Source of the DNA: Candidatus Bathyarchaeota archaeon RBG_13_60_20
GTDB taxonomy: Archaea > Thermoproteota > Bathyarchaeia > TCS64
Length of the DNA stretch: 29,840 nucleotides
Direction of reading: 5' to 3'
Assembly: GCA_001775965.1 (NCBI GenBank)
Contig: MEZG01000033.1
Coordinates: forward strand, 1 to 29,840
How positions within the stretch are numbered: position 1 is the stretch's first letter; each line of letters opens with the position of its first letter. The notes beneath the pieces are model-generated. The model was not told the origin of the DNA. It saw only the letters and a program-made list of their open reading frames with translations, and did no database searches. The translations under genes and the position numbers were made by a program. This document shows, in pieces, positions 22,582 to 29,714 of the stretch.

Positions 22582-24948
22582 TTGGAGTCTGGCCTGTTGA
22601 AGGGCGACACCATCAAGGTGTTACACGTGGACGACGAGGACGATCAGTTGGTCTTCACCAAGCAGTTCCTGGAGCAGGCAGACTCCTCCCTCAAGGTCAC
22701 CCACGGTAGGGACCCCGACGACGCACTCAGGCTCATAGCGGAGGGCGGCTTCGAGTGCCTCGTCATCGACTACAATATGCCGGGGCTTGACGGCATAGAG
22801 TTGGCCACCCGGGTGAGGATGATCAGCGACATCTACATCATCATCTACACGGGCCACGGGAGCGAGGACGTCGCCGGGGCCGCCTTCGCGGTGGGCGTCA
22901 ACGACTACCTTCGGAAGGAGCTGGACCCCTGCCACTACAGGGTCCTGGCTCGGAGGATAAGGGGCGGCGTCGAGAACCAAAGGGCCAATAAGAGGAATAG
23001 GGAGTGGGAGAGGGAGCTGGCCTGGATGGCGGAGAACAGCTCCGACGCCATATTCAGGATCGAGTTGGGCAAGGGGATTACCCGGTGCAACCCGGCCTTC
23101 CAAGCCCTATACGGGGAGCCTGTTAAGGGCGTCATACCCTTCGAGCGAATATTCCCGGAGAAGATAAGCCACGAGGAGTACGCCAGATTCCAAGCCGAGG
23201 CCCAGGAGGCCATGGGCAGGGGAAGCAGAGAGATTAGGCTCGCCCACCTGTGGAGGACGGGCGACGGGAGGACCCTCTGGTTCGAGACGAACCTCTCACC
23301 CGTACTCGAGAACGGGGAGCTCGTGGGATTCGAGGCCCTGGCCAGGGACATCACGGACAGGGTGAGGGCCGAGGAGGAGCACAGGGAGAGCCGCGAGCGT
23401 CTGGCCAACTTCATAGAGTCGGCCACCGACATGATAGTGATCACGGACAGGGACCTCTGCATCCTGGAGGTCAACGATAAGATACTGAGGTTCTGGGGTA
23501 AGACCCGCGACCAGGTGACAGGGAGACCGCTGCTGGAGGCTGAGCCCGACATCGAGGGGACCGATAGGCTCGCCAGGTTCAGGGAGGTCATAGAGACCGG
23601 CGAGCCCTACACCTACGAGGACATCGTCCCGCACAGCAGCGACGAGGCTAGGCACATCTCCCTCAGGCTCTTCAGGGTCGGCGAGGGCCTGGGCATCATA
23701 GCCTCGGACATATCGGAGGCCAGCAGGCTGGGGAGAGAGCTCGAAGAGAAGGAGCGCAGCCTCCAGCTCCTGGTCGAGTACATGCCCGACACGTTCTACA
23801 TAGCCGACAGCGAGGGCGGGTTAGTCTTCGTCAGCCCCAACGTCAGCAGGTTGGTGGGCTACTCGGCCGAGGAGGTCGCCAAGCCTGATCCCGGCTTCTG
23901 GCGGAGCCTTCTCTACCACGAGGACAGGGGCAGGGTGGCCGAGGCCATGGCGGCCTACCTGGAGGGAGGCGCACCCTACGACGTGGAGTACAGAGTGCAG
24001 AGGAGGGACGGCTCCCTGATATGGGTGAGGGACAGGGCCACCAAGAGGTACGACATGGAGGGGGCCTCCTACTTCGACGGGAAGCTCACGGACGTCACGG
24101 AGCAGAAGCTGGTGGAGCGGGGCCTCCTGGGGTACACTCAGAGGCTGGAGCAGATGGTCAGGGACCTTAAGCTCTACAGCAAGCAGTTGGAGGAAACCGT
24201 GAACGAGAGGAACAGGCTCCTCATAGACGCGGAGCGCACCATCGCGGTCAGCCAGGTGGCGTCCATGGTGGGCCACGACCTGAGGGGGCCTCTGCAGAAT
24301 ATCAACAATGCGGTCTACCTGCTGCAGAAGAGCCCCGAGAGGAGTGGCGAGCTCCTGGACACGATAAGGAACTCAGTCCAGTACGCCGTCAGGATACTCG
24401 AGGACCTCAGGAACGTCACCAGGGACACGCTGCTCGACTTCGAGACGGTGGACATCGGGGAGATCGTGAGGCAGGCCCTGGGCGATGCTCATCCCCCGCC
24501 AGGCGTCGACCTACGCGTGGAGCTGGGGGAAGGATCGTACTTCGCCCGGGTTGACCCCACGAAGGTCAGGAGGGTCCTGGACAACCTCATCAGGAACGCA
24601 TGTGAGGCCGTGGCGGGCCCCGGCGTCGTCACGGTTAGGGTCCGGAGGGAGGCCGGCGCGCTGGTCATAGAGGTCCGGGACACGGGCGTCGGGATACCGG
24701 AGGAGTTTCGCCCCTACCTTTTCCAGACCTTCAAGACCACCAAGAAGAGGGGCCTTGGGCTGGGTCTGGCGTACTGCAAAAGGGCGGTGGAGGCCCACGG
24801 CGGGTCCATCGAGGTCGAGTCTAGGGTGGGGGAGGGGACCACCTTCACGGTTAAGCTGCCGCAGCCCGTGGATCGTGAGCCGACGCAGGGCGCGGCCCAG
24901 CTGGAGGCCGGTACGCTGGCCCAACAGCGGGAAGACGTAGGTTCATAG
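22582..24948 (+). CDS. Receiver-PAS-PAS-PAS-histidine kinase hybrid
   Basis: This is a 788-residue soluble signalling protein. An N-terminal receiver domain (about 10-128) has the acidic pair in HVDDEDD, phospho-acceptor D63 (VIDYNMP), T90 (YTGHGSED) and K112 (YLRKE). Three PAS domains follow at about 145-265, 278-385 and 395-515, each ending in a PAC-like phrase (for example FEALARDITD and YFDGKLTDVTE). Then come a coiled coil, a phospho-acceptor helix with H565 (SMVGHDLRGPLQNINNAVYL), and an ATPase domain with NLIRNACEAV, DTGVGIP and GLGLGLAYCKRAVEAHGG. There is no membrane segment. The receiver-first order suggests it is an internal relay point fed by another kinase. The start is TTG. An overlapping ATG at 22568 is out of frame. 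Confidence 0.93.
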   Translation: MESGLLKGDTIKVLHVDDEDDQLVFTKQFLEQADSSLKVTHGRDPDDALRLIAEGGFECLVIDYNMPGLDGIELATRVRMISDIYIIIYTGHGSEDVAGAAFAVGVNDYLRKELDPCHYRVLARRIRGGVENQRANKRNREWERELAWMAENSSDAIFRIELGKGITRCNPAFQALYGEPVKGVIPFERIFPEKISHEEYARFQAEAQEAMGRGSREIRLAHLWRTGDGRTLWFETNLSPVLENGELVGFEALARDITDRVRAEEEHRESRERLANFIESATDMIVITDRDLCILEVNDKILRFWGKTRDQVTGRPLLEAEPDIEGTDRLARFREVIETGEPYTYEDIVPHSSDEARHISLRLFRVGEGLGIIASDISEASRLGRELEEKERSLQLLVEYMPDTFYIADSEGGLVFVSPNVSRLVGYSAEEVAKPDPGFWRSLLYHEDRGRVAEAMAAYLEGGAPYDVEYRVQRRDGSLIWVRDRATKRYDMEGASYFDGKLTDVTEQKLVERGLLGYTQRLEQMVRDLKLYSKQLEETVNERNRLLIDAERTIAVSQVASMVGHDLRGPLQNINNAVYLLQKSPERSGELLDTIRNSVQYAVRILEDLRNVTRDTLLDFETVDIGEIVRQALGDAHPPPGVDLRVELGEGSYFARVDPTKVRRVLDNLIRNACEAVAGPGVVTVRVRREAGALVIEVRDTGVGIPEEFRPYLFQTFKTTKKRGLGLGLAYCKRAVEAHGGSIEVESRVGEGTTFTVKLPQPVDREPTQGAAQLEAGTLAQQREDVGS

Positions 24949-24971
24949 CCTGCCGTTCACCGTAACCATTG

Positions 24972-25379
24972 ATGGACGCGTTGGGAAGGGTAAGACCGTT
25001 AATGGTCGTCGCCGCTGTGCTCGTCGCCTCCGCCGCCTACGTTCTCATGGCGAGGGACGACGCGCCCTACGGAGACGTCTCCGTGGAGCAGGGTTGGAGC
25101 CTCATCCAGGATAGGCCCAACCTCGTGATCCTGGACGTGAGGACCGCGGCCGAGTACGAAGAAGGCCACATCCCCGGGGCCGTAAACATACCTGTCCAGG
25201 AGATCGAGGAGAGGCTGGGCGAGTTGGACCCGTCCTCCGAGTACCTGGTGTACTGCAGGACGGGTAACAGGAGCAGCGTCGCGGTTCAGGTGATGAAGGC
25301 AGCTGGGTTAGACAGGGTGTACCACATGAGCGAGGGCATCACCGCCTGGGTGAGCGCAGGTTACCCCGTGGCGGGTTAG
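24972..25379 (+). CDS. Membrane-anchored rhodanese-like sulfurtransferase
   Basis: This 135-residue protein has an N-terminal signal anchor (hydrophobic stretch at about 10-27, PLMVVAAVLVASAAYVLMA) followed by one rhodanese domain: LVILDVRTAAEYEEGHIPGA, then the active-site loop YCRTGNRSS with the catalytic Cys. It probably faces outside and handles persulfides or thiols, but the substrate is unknown. ATG 24972 was chosen over a TTG one codon upstream. It starts 23 bases after the kinase stop with no strong promoter between, so co-transcription with the kinase is likely. Confidence 0.9.
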   Translation: MDALGRVRPLMVVAAVLVASAAYVLMARDDAPYGDVSVEQGWSLIQDRPNLVILDVRTAAEYEEGHIPGAVNIPVQEIEERLGELDPSSEYLVYCRTGNRSSVAVQVMKAAGLDRVYHMSEGITAWVSAGYPVAG

Positions 25380-25390
25380 CAGCCTCCATG

Positions 25391-25400
25391 TTTTATAGCC
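25391..25400 (+). promoter_or_regulatory. TATA box of the FAH-family gene
   Basis: TTTTATAGCC is centred 26 bases before the ATG at 25420, predicting a leaderless transcript separate from the rhodanese gene. Confidence 0.55.
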
Positions 25401-25419
25401 GTGCATCAGATTATTCGGC

Positions 25420-26445
25420 ATGAAGCTCGTGTCTTTCAGGGTGCACACGGAGGACCGTGTGGGCGCCCTAATCGGTGAGAGGGTGATCGACCTCAACTCG
25501 TCCTACGGCTTGCTCCTGTCTGAGGAGAAGGAGCCCGAGCAGGCCCGACGGGCCGCCGACGCCCTCGTCCCGCGCGGCATGGTGGGGCTCTTGGAGGGGG
25601 GCGAAGAGTCCATGGCCGTGGCTAGGAGAGCCATGGAGTACGCCGTCAAGAACCCGGGCAGGAGGGGCCTGGACGGGGAGAAGCTGGTGCTCACGCTGAA
25701 TGAGGCTAGGCTGCTGGCGCCTGTGCCTAGGCCGGGTAAGCTGTACTGCGTCGCGGTGAACTTCTACGACCACGCCACGGAGCGCATCAAGGACCCCTCG
25801 GAGAGGCAGCGGGAGATCGACAGGCTTAAGGGATTGAAGCTGGACGTGCCGGACGTGTTCCAGAAGCAGCCCAGCCTCGTGGTGGGCCCCAACGACCCGG
25901 TGATCAAGCACAGGGCCACCGAGAGGCTGGACTACGAGTGCGAGCTGGCCGTGGTCATAGGCAAGAAGGGCAAGTACATCCCCAAGGCGAGGGCCTACGA
26001 GCATATAGCCGGGTACACGGTGCTCATAGACGTCAGCTTCAGGGACCAGGGGTTCCCCCAGGACGTGGACTTCAGGCTCTTCAAGACGGACATAAACTGG
26101 ACCAAGGGGAAGGGCATGGACAACGCGGCCCCTATGGGCCCCTGCATAGTCACCAGGGACGAGGTGCAGGACCCCTATGATCCTCCGCTGCGGCTCCAGA
26201 CCAGGGTGAACGGCCAGACCAGGCAGAACAACACCCTGGACCACATGATCATCAGGATACCCCGGCTGGTAGAGTACCTAAGCAACGGGACCACGCTGAT
26301 GCCCGGGGACGTGATAGCCACCGGCACCGTGGCGGGGGTGGCCCACAGCTGGCCGGACGGGTTCCTCAACGTGGGGGACGTCCTGGAGTGCGAGATTCAG
26401 CCCATGGGGGTGCTGAAGCACAGGGTCGTGGAGGACCCCTACTAA
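25420..26445 (+). CDS. Fumarylacetoacetate hydrolase (FAH)-family protein
   Basis: This 341-residue protein has a variable N-terminal domain and the FAH fold: KLYCVAVNFYDHA, then metal ligands E173 and E175 in DYECELAVVIG and D204 in LIDVSFRDQ. These are followed by the family segments KGKGMDNAAPMGPCIV and TLMPGDVIATGTVAGVAHSW. Members hydrolyse or isomerise C-C bonds in aromatic or sugar-acid breakdown (for example 2-keto-3-deoxy-sugar dehydration or oxaloacetate decarboxylation). The substrate here is open. Insertion RIKDPSERQREIDRLKGLKL (122-141) lengthens the lid. The gene is immediately followed by a DUF3830 gene. Confidence 0.92.
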   Translation: MKLVSFRVHTEDRVGALIGERVIDLNSSYGLLLSEEKEPEQARRAADALVPRGMVGLLEGGEESMAVARRAMEYAVKNPGRRGLDGEKLVLTLNEARLLAPVPRPGKLYCVAVNFYDHATERIKDPSERQREIDRLKGLKLDVPDVFQKQPSLVVGPNDPVIKHRATERLDYECELAVVIGKKGKYIPKARAYEHIAGYTVLIDVSFRDQGFPQDVDFRLFKTDINWTKGKGMDNAAPMGPCIVTRDEVQDPYDPPLRLQTRVNGQTRQNNTLDHMIIRIPRLVEYLSNGTTLMPGDVIATGTVAGVAHSWPDGFLNVGDVLECEIQPMGVLKHRVVEDPY

Positions 26446-26480
26446 CCTTTTTCACTTCATCGGGGTTATTCCTACTCTGT

Positions 26481-26891
26481 ATGTCCATTCGGATCACCAT
26501 CGGCGACTACGTATTCAAGGCGGCACTTCACCGGGACCGTGCCCCCATAACATGCGAGAGGCTTATGAGCGTCATGCCTGTCACGGGCAGGGTTATACAG
26601 GCCAGGTGGAGCGGCGAGGCCGTGTGGCTGCAGATGGACCCCTACGGTGTCGAGGCTCCCCTGGAGAACCATACCAGCCACCCGGGGCGCGGCGAGCTAC
26701 TCTACTACCCGGGAGGCGTCAGCGAGAAGGAGATCCTGATCCCGTACGGGTCGGCATGCTTCTCAAGCAAGGTCGGGACGCTGCCGGGCAGCCACTTCGC
26801 TACCATAGTTAAGGGTGCGGACAGGCTCGTTGAGTTGGGTGAGCGGGTGCTCTGGGAGGGCGCCAAGCCCATCAGAATAGAGTCAGTGTAG
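26481..26891 (+). CDS. DUF3830 (cyclophilin-like fold) protein
   Basis: This 136-residue protein matches the DUF3830/cyclophilin-like family: an N-terminal SIRITIGDYVFKAALHRDRA, PVTGRVIQARWSGEAVW, then GELLYYPGGVSEKEILIPYG and FATIVKGADRLVELGERVLW. The function is unknown. The family is often found beside genes for amidase- or hydantoinase-type catabolism, which makes a partnership with the upstream FAH-family gene plausible. ATG 26481 lies 35 bases after the FAH stop, and only a pyrimidine tract intervenes, so the two probably form an operon. Confidence 0.85.
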   Translation: MSIRITIGDYVFKAALHRDRAPITCERLMSVMPVTGRVIQARWSGEAVWLQMDPYGVEAPLENHTSHPGRGELLYYPGGVSEKEILIPYGSACFSSKVGTLPGSHFATIVKGADRLVELGERVLWEGAKPIRIESV

Positions 26892-26899
26892 GTGTCATC

Positions 26900-26956
26900 C
26901 TACTCGCCGAAGAGGTCGTAGTACTTCTCGGCCCCTTCCTGGTAGTTCAGCGTCAT
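26900..26956 (-). pseudogene. 18-codon remnant resembling a methyltransferase N-terminus
   Basis: On the minus strand an ATG at 26956 opens a short frame, MTLNYQEGAEKYYDLFGE, closed by a TAG at 26902-26900. EGAEKYYDLFGE closely resembles the first residues of class I SAM-dependent methyltransferases (typically EGAxxYDLF). The sequence after the stop runs antisense into the DUF3830 gene and shows no continuation. It is therefore best read as the 5' stub of a methyltransferase gene lost by deletion. Chance resemblance is possible at this length. The rest of the 26892-27007 gap holds nothing else recognised. Confidence 0.4.
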
Positions 26957-27007
26957 ACATATTCACATGGATGTATCCGCTATTCGGGTTGCCGAGCGTT
27001 GTGCTGG

Positions 27008-27039
27008 AAAAACGCTTCTTACTGCTGTAGTAAGATGCG
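27008..27039 (-). terminator. Hairpin plus T5 terminator of the aldo/keto reductase gene
   Basis: The minus strand reads an 11-bp stem with one mismatch (arms 27039-27029 and 27023-27013, loop of five) followed immediately by TTTTT (27012-27008). It begins 12 bases after the aldo/keto reductase stop at 27051. This layout matches an intrinsic terminator. Archaea mainly need only T-runs, so the hairpin may add RNA stability. Confidence 0.65.
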
Positions 27040-27050
27040 TGAGGGATTGT

Positions 27051-27911
27051 TCATTCGGGGAATAGGGGCGTGAAGCCCTGGCCCCTTGCGTAAGTGATGG
27101 CTTCCTCCTGCTCCTCCGGCGTCATGGGCGTGTACTCCTCGCCTGCCTTGAGCACCATGCCCCAGAGCCTGGTCTCGCAGGGGAGGCTGTAGGTGGTGAC
27201 GCCGTCCTGGCTGAGGGTGTAGCGGACGCCGAGGGTGATGTCGTGCTGGTTGTCCGAGGGTTCGTACCAGGTCCCATACCTGCGCTCGCCCTTCCAGCGG
27301 CCCTTGCATGCGGCCTTGATGGCGGTCACACCGAGGTCGTGGTCCAGGGCGTACCTGAGCAGGGGCCTGAAGTCGTTGGCCGGATGCCACGCGACGGCGC
27401 TGCAGAGGCTCACGGGCAGCAGCACCGTGTCAAAGTCGAACAGCTTCAGTGCCTCCAGGTTGGCCCTCATGTCCTGGTGGCCGGTGATGCCCAGGTGCTT
27501 GACGAGGCCGGTCTCCCTGGCCTCCCGGAACGCCTCGATGGCGCCGCCGGGGCCCAAGGCCTGGTCCACGTCTTCCAGGGTCTTGAGGCTGTGCATCTGG
27601 TAGAGATCGAGGCTCCTGACGCCGAGGCGGTCGAGGCTACTGTGGAGCTCCGTGGCCGCACCCTCCCTGGTGCGCTGGGTGGTCTTCTCGGCGAGGAACA
27701 CCCTGCCCCGGTGTGTCCTCATCCAGGGGGCGAGCCTGAGCTCGCTGTCCCCGTAGGTGGGGGCCAGGTCCAGCATGTTGACGCCAGCGTCGAAGGCCGC
27801 CTTGATGTGCACGTCGGCCTCCTCCTGGGTGAGCCTGCCCACGCCGCAGCCGCCCAGCGTTATGACGGAGACCTTCGCCCCGGTCCTGCCCAGTCTACGC
27901 TTCGGGATCAA
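27051..27911 (-). CDS. Aldo/keto reductase
   Basis: This 286-residue TIM-barrel NADPH-dependent oxidoreductase has the catalytic tetrad D48, Y53 (LDLAPTYGDSE), K76 (FLAEKTTQR) and H107 (YQMHSL). LGRTGAKVSVITLGG is the usual start, and the C-terminal GVRYTLSQDGVTTYSLPCE matches the cofactor-site segment of predicted-oxidoreductase (COG1453-like) members. Substrates are probably small aldehydes or ketones but cannot be named. The start is TTG at 27911 because it directly precedes the family N-terminus and no in-frame ATG is near. TTAAAGC (27950-27944) predicts a leader of about 10 bases. Confidence 0.93.
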   Translation of the reverse strand: MIPKRRLGRTGAKVSVITLGGCGVGRLTQEEADVHIKAAFDAGVNMLDLAPTYGDSELRLAPWMRTHRGRVFLAEKTTQRTREGAATELHSSLDRLGVRSLDLYQMHSLKTLEDVDQALGPGGAIEAFREARETGLVKHLGITGHQDMRANLEALKLFDFDTVLLPVSLCSAVAWHPANDFRPLLRYALDHDLGVTAIKAACKGRWKGERRYGTWYEPSDNQHDITLGVRYTLSQDGVTTYSLPCETRLWGMVLKAGEEYTPMTPEEQEEAITYARGQGFTPLFPE

Positions 27912-27943
27912 ACCAAGTCACGCTTGAATCATGGCAGCGGCCA

Positions 27944-27990
27944 GCTTTAAGCGTTAGACCGAGAGGCAGCGGAGCTTCACGGATAAATAG
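27944..27990. promoter_or_regulatory. Divergent promoters of the aldo/keto reductase and DinB genes
   Basis: Minus-strand TTAAAGC (27950-27944) lies 36 bases before the TTG at 27911. Plus-strand GGATAAATAG (27981-27990) lies 35 bases before the TTG at 28020. Both genes thus have TTG starts with predicted leaders of about 10 bases. Confidence 0.45.
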
Positions 27991-28019
27991 CATGGTTCCC
28001 TAGGGCTCATTGATGCGCG

Positions 28020-28481
28020 TTGAACGAGGTCAAGTTCCTCATGGACCAGATCAAGACCACCTTCAGCGGGGACAGCTGGCACGGGCCCAGCGTCATGAGG
28101 ACCCTGGAGGGGATAGACGCGGGGCAGGCGGAGGCCAGGCCCCTGGGGGAGAGGCACACGATCTGGGAGCTGGTGGACCACATGGCCTTCTGGGTGGAGG
28201 AGGTCCACAAGGCGTTGAAGGCCAGGGAGATACCCCGGCCGGAGAAGGTAATGGACTGGCCCCGGATGGGCAGCGGGGAGGCCCAGTGGAGGCAGTCGGT
28301 CGAGAGGCTGGGGGCCACCGTGAATATGCTTGTGGACGAGCTGGCCACCTGGAAGAACGAGGACCTGGAGGAGACGGTTGGCGGGGCCAGCTACACGTAC
28401 AGGCAGATGCTCCACGGCGCCGTGCACCACAACCTGTACCACGCCGGACAGATAGCCATCCTCAAGAGGAGGACTCGCTGA
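28020..28481 (+). CDS. DinB-family (putative metal-dependent) protein
   Basis: This 153-residue four-helix protein has the DinB pattern: an N-terminal LMDQIKTTFSGDSWHGPSVM, HTIWELVDHMAFW with a ligand-type His, and the C-terminal AVHHNLYHAGQIAILKR carrying the two further His of the family's metal triad. Relatives include thiol S-transferases such as bacillithiol- and mycothiol-dependent enzymes, but many have no known activity. The start is TTG at 28020, as the family N-terminus begins there. An ATG at 28013 is out of frame. The 3' end overlaps the convergent VOC gene by 20 bases. Confidence 0.9.
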   Translation: MNEVKFLMDQIKTTFSGDSWHGPSVMRTLEGIDAGQAEARPLGERHTIWELVDHMAFWVEEVHKALKAREIPRPEKVMDWPRMGSGEAQWRQSVERLGATVNMLVDELATWKNEDLEETVGGASYTYRQMLHGAVHHNLYHAGQIAILKRRTR

Positions 28482-28920
28482 CCCGCCGCTGAACCTCTAC
28501 GATGTTGCCCTCCGGGTCCGTGAGGTACGCGAACCGGAGGCCACCGACACCCGGGATGCCCACCTCCACGGTCTCGCCTAGGGCACCCCCGCCCAGCTCC
28601 TGCACCCTCATTATCGTGGCCTCCACGTCCTCGACGGCGAAGGCCAGGTGCCCGAGGCCGGGGCGGTTGGGCGCAGGCGCCTCAGCCTCTTCCTCGGGCT
28701 TGTACTGGAAGACCTCCAGAGTGGGGCCGCCGTCTCCGTACCCGGGAAGCCTCAGGTGCACCCCCCTTATGCGAGCCCCCTCGACGCCCGTCGCCCTGTC
28801 CAGCCAGGCCCCAGAGAGGTCCCGCTCAGGCGGCATAGGGACGCAGCCGAACGCCTCAACGTAGAAGGCGGCCAACCGCCTCCAGTCGCGGGCCACCAGG
28901 TTCGTGTGGACGTACCTCAC
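28462..28920 (-). CDS. VOC-family (glyoxalase-like) protein
   Basis: This 152-residue protein has two beta-alpha-beta-beta-beta modules and the full metal set: His in YVHTNLVARDW, Glu in PTLEVFQYKPE, His in LGHLAFAVEDVEA and Glu in PEGNIVEVQRR. It could be a glyoxalase, epimerase, dioxygenase or resistance protein. The DRATGVEGARIRGVHLRLPG segment is common in methylmalonyl-CoA-epimerase-like and glyoxalase-like members, but no choice is possible. The start is GTG at 28920, overlapping the upstream nucleotidyltransferase-like stop by 4 bases (GTGA), so the two are translationally coupled. Confidence 0.9.
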   Translation of the reverse strand: MRYVHTNLVARDWRRLAAFYVEAFGCVPMPPERDLSGAWLDRATGVEGARIRGVHLRLPGYGDGGPTLEVFQYKPEEEAEAPAPNRPGLGHLAFAVEDVEATIMRVQELGGGALGETVEVGIPGVGGLRFAYLTDPEGNIVEVQRRVSESSS

Positions 28921-29714
28921 GCGGACACCTCTTGGACCGCCCGGTGCGAGAGCTCCAGGACCGTGTAGGCCCTGGCGAGGAGGCACCTCATAGCCTCGTT
29001 GTCCCTGAAGCCGCCCGTGAACGCCGCCCACCCGGCCATGTAGTAGTCCACGTAGGCGTCGGCCAGCTCGCCGAAGCCGTACCGCTTCAGCTCCCGTATG
29101 ACGCCCGTCCTGTTGAGGGCCCACAGGTGCTTGGGGTCTGGGTGCATCTGGCTGAGCACCCGCACCGGCGACGGCGAGACCACGTAACAGACCATCCTGA
29201 GCACCCTGTAGTACTCCAGGTCGATCCTGTCAATGACCTGCTCGGGCAGCCTGTCCAGTAAGGGGCCTAGGCTCTTGAGCTCAGCCAGGTCCCTGGCCCT
29301 GAGGCGCTCCGTGGGCTCGGGGGGCTTGAGGGGCACCTCTCCGTAGAGGGCTGATACCTCGCCGGGCGCCTCAGGGAGCCAGTCGGCGTGCTCCTCCTTC
29401 ATCACCACGACCTGGGACCGGGGGATGTGGATGTGCCTTGGCCGCAGCTCCAGGAACCTCTCCTCTATGATTCGCGTCGCTTCAAGGGAGCGTAGGAACC
29501 CCTCACGGCTCAGGGGGAAAAGGGGCCCACCGCACCTGGTGGCCATATGGATGTCCAAGTCGCTGACGACTGGGACATAGTCGACGGGAGAGTCCCAAGG
29601 CTTGGAGGCCGAGCCCTTGAGGATGGCGTACTCGACCCTGTCGTTGAGCAGCTCCTCGATGACGCCGCGCCATACGCTTATGGCGGCGTCCACGTCTCTC
29701 CTGGCTTCCCGCAT
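28917..29714 (-). CDS. Nucleotidyltransferase-like protein (Pol beta superfamily)
   Basis: This protein of about 265 residues has the minimal nucleotidyltransferase motif: G34-S35 (ILKGSASKPWDS), then D52-x-D54 (VSDLDIHMA), preceded by a helix and followed by a large all-helical C-terminal region (DRIDLEYYRVLRMVCYVVSP and later). It could be an aminoglycoside-like or protein nucleotidyltransferase or an inactive relative. The substrate is unknown. ATG 29714 is preceded by a GGAG ribosome-binding site, and GTG 29729 is an alternative start. The frame stays open to the window edge, but the composition there is unlike the gene. GTAAAAG (29756-29750) is a possible TATA box. No gene was recognised in 29730-29840. 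Confidence 0.8.
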   Translation of the reverse strand: MREARRDVDAAISVWRGVIEELLNDRVEYAILKGSASKPWDSPVDYVPVVSDLDIHMATRCGGPLFPLSREGFLRSLEATRIIEERFLELRPRHIHIPRSQVVVMKEEHADWLPEAPGEVSALYGEVPLKPPEPTERLRARDLAELKSLGPLLDRLPEQVIDRIDLEYYRVLRMVCYVVSPSPVRVLSQMHPDPKHLWALNRTGVIRELKRYGFGELADAYVDYYMAGWAAFTGGFRDNEAMRCLLARAYTVLELSHRAVQEVSA

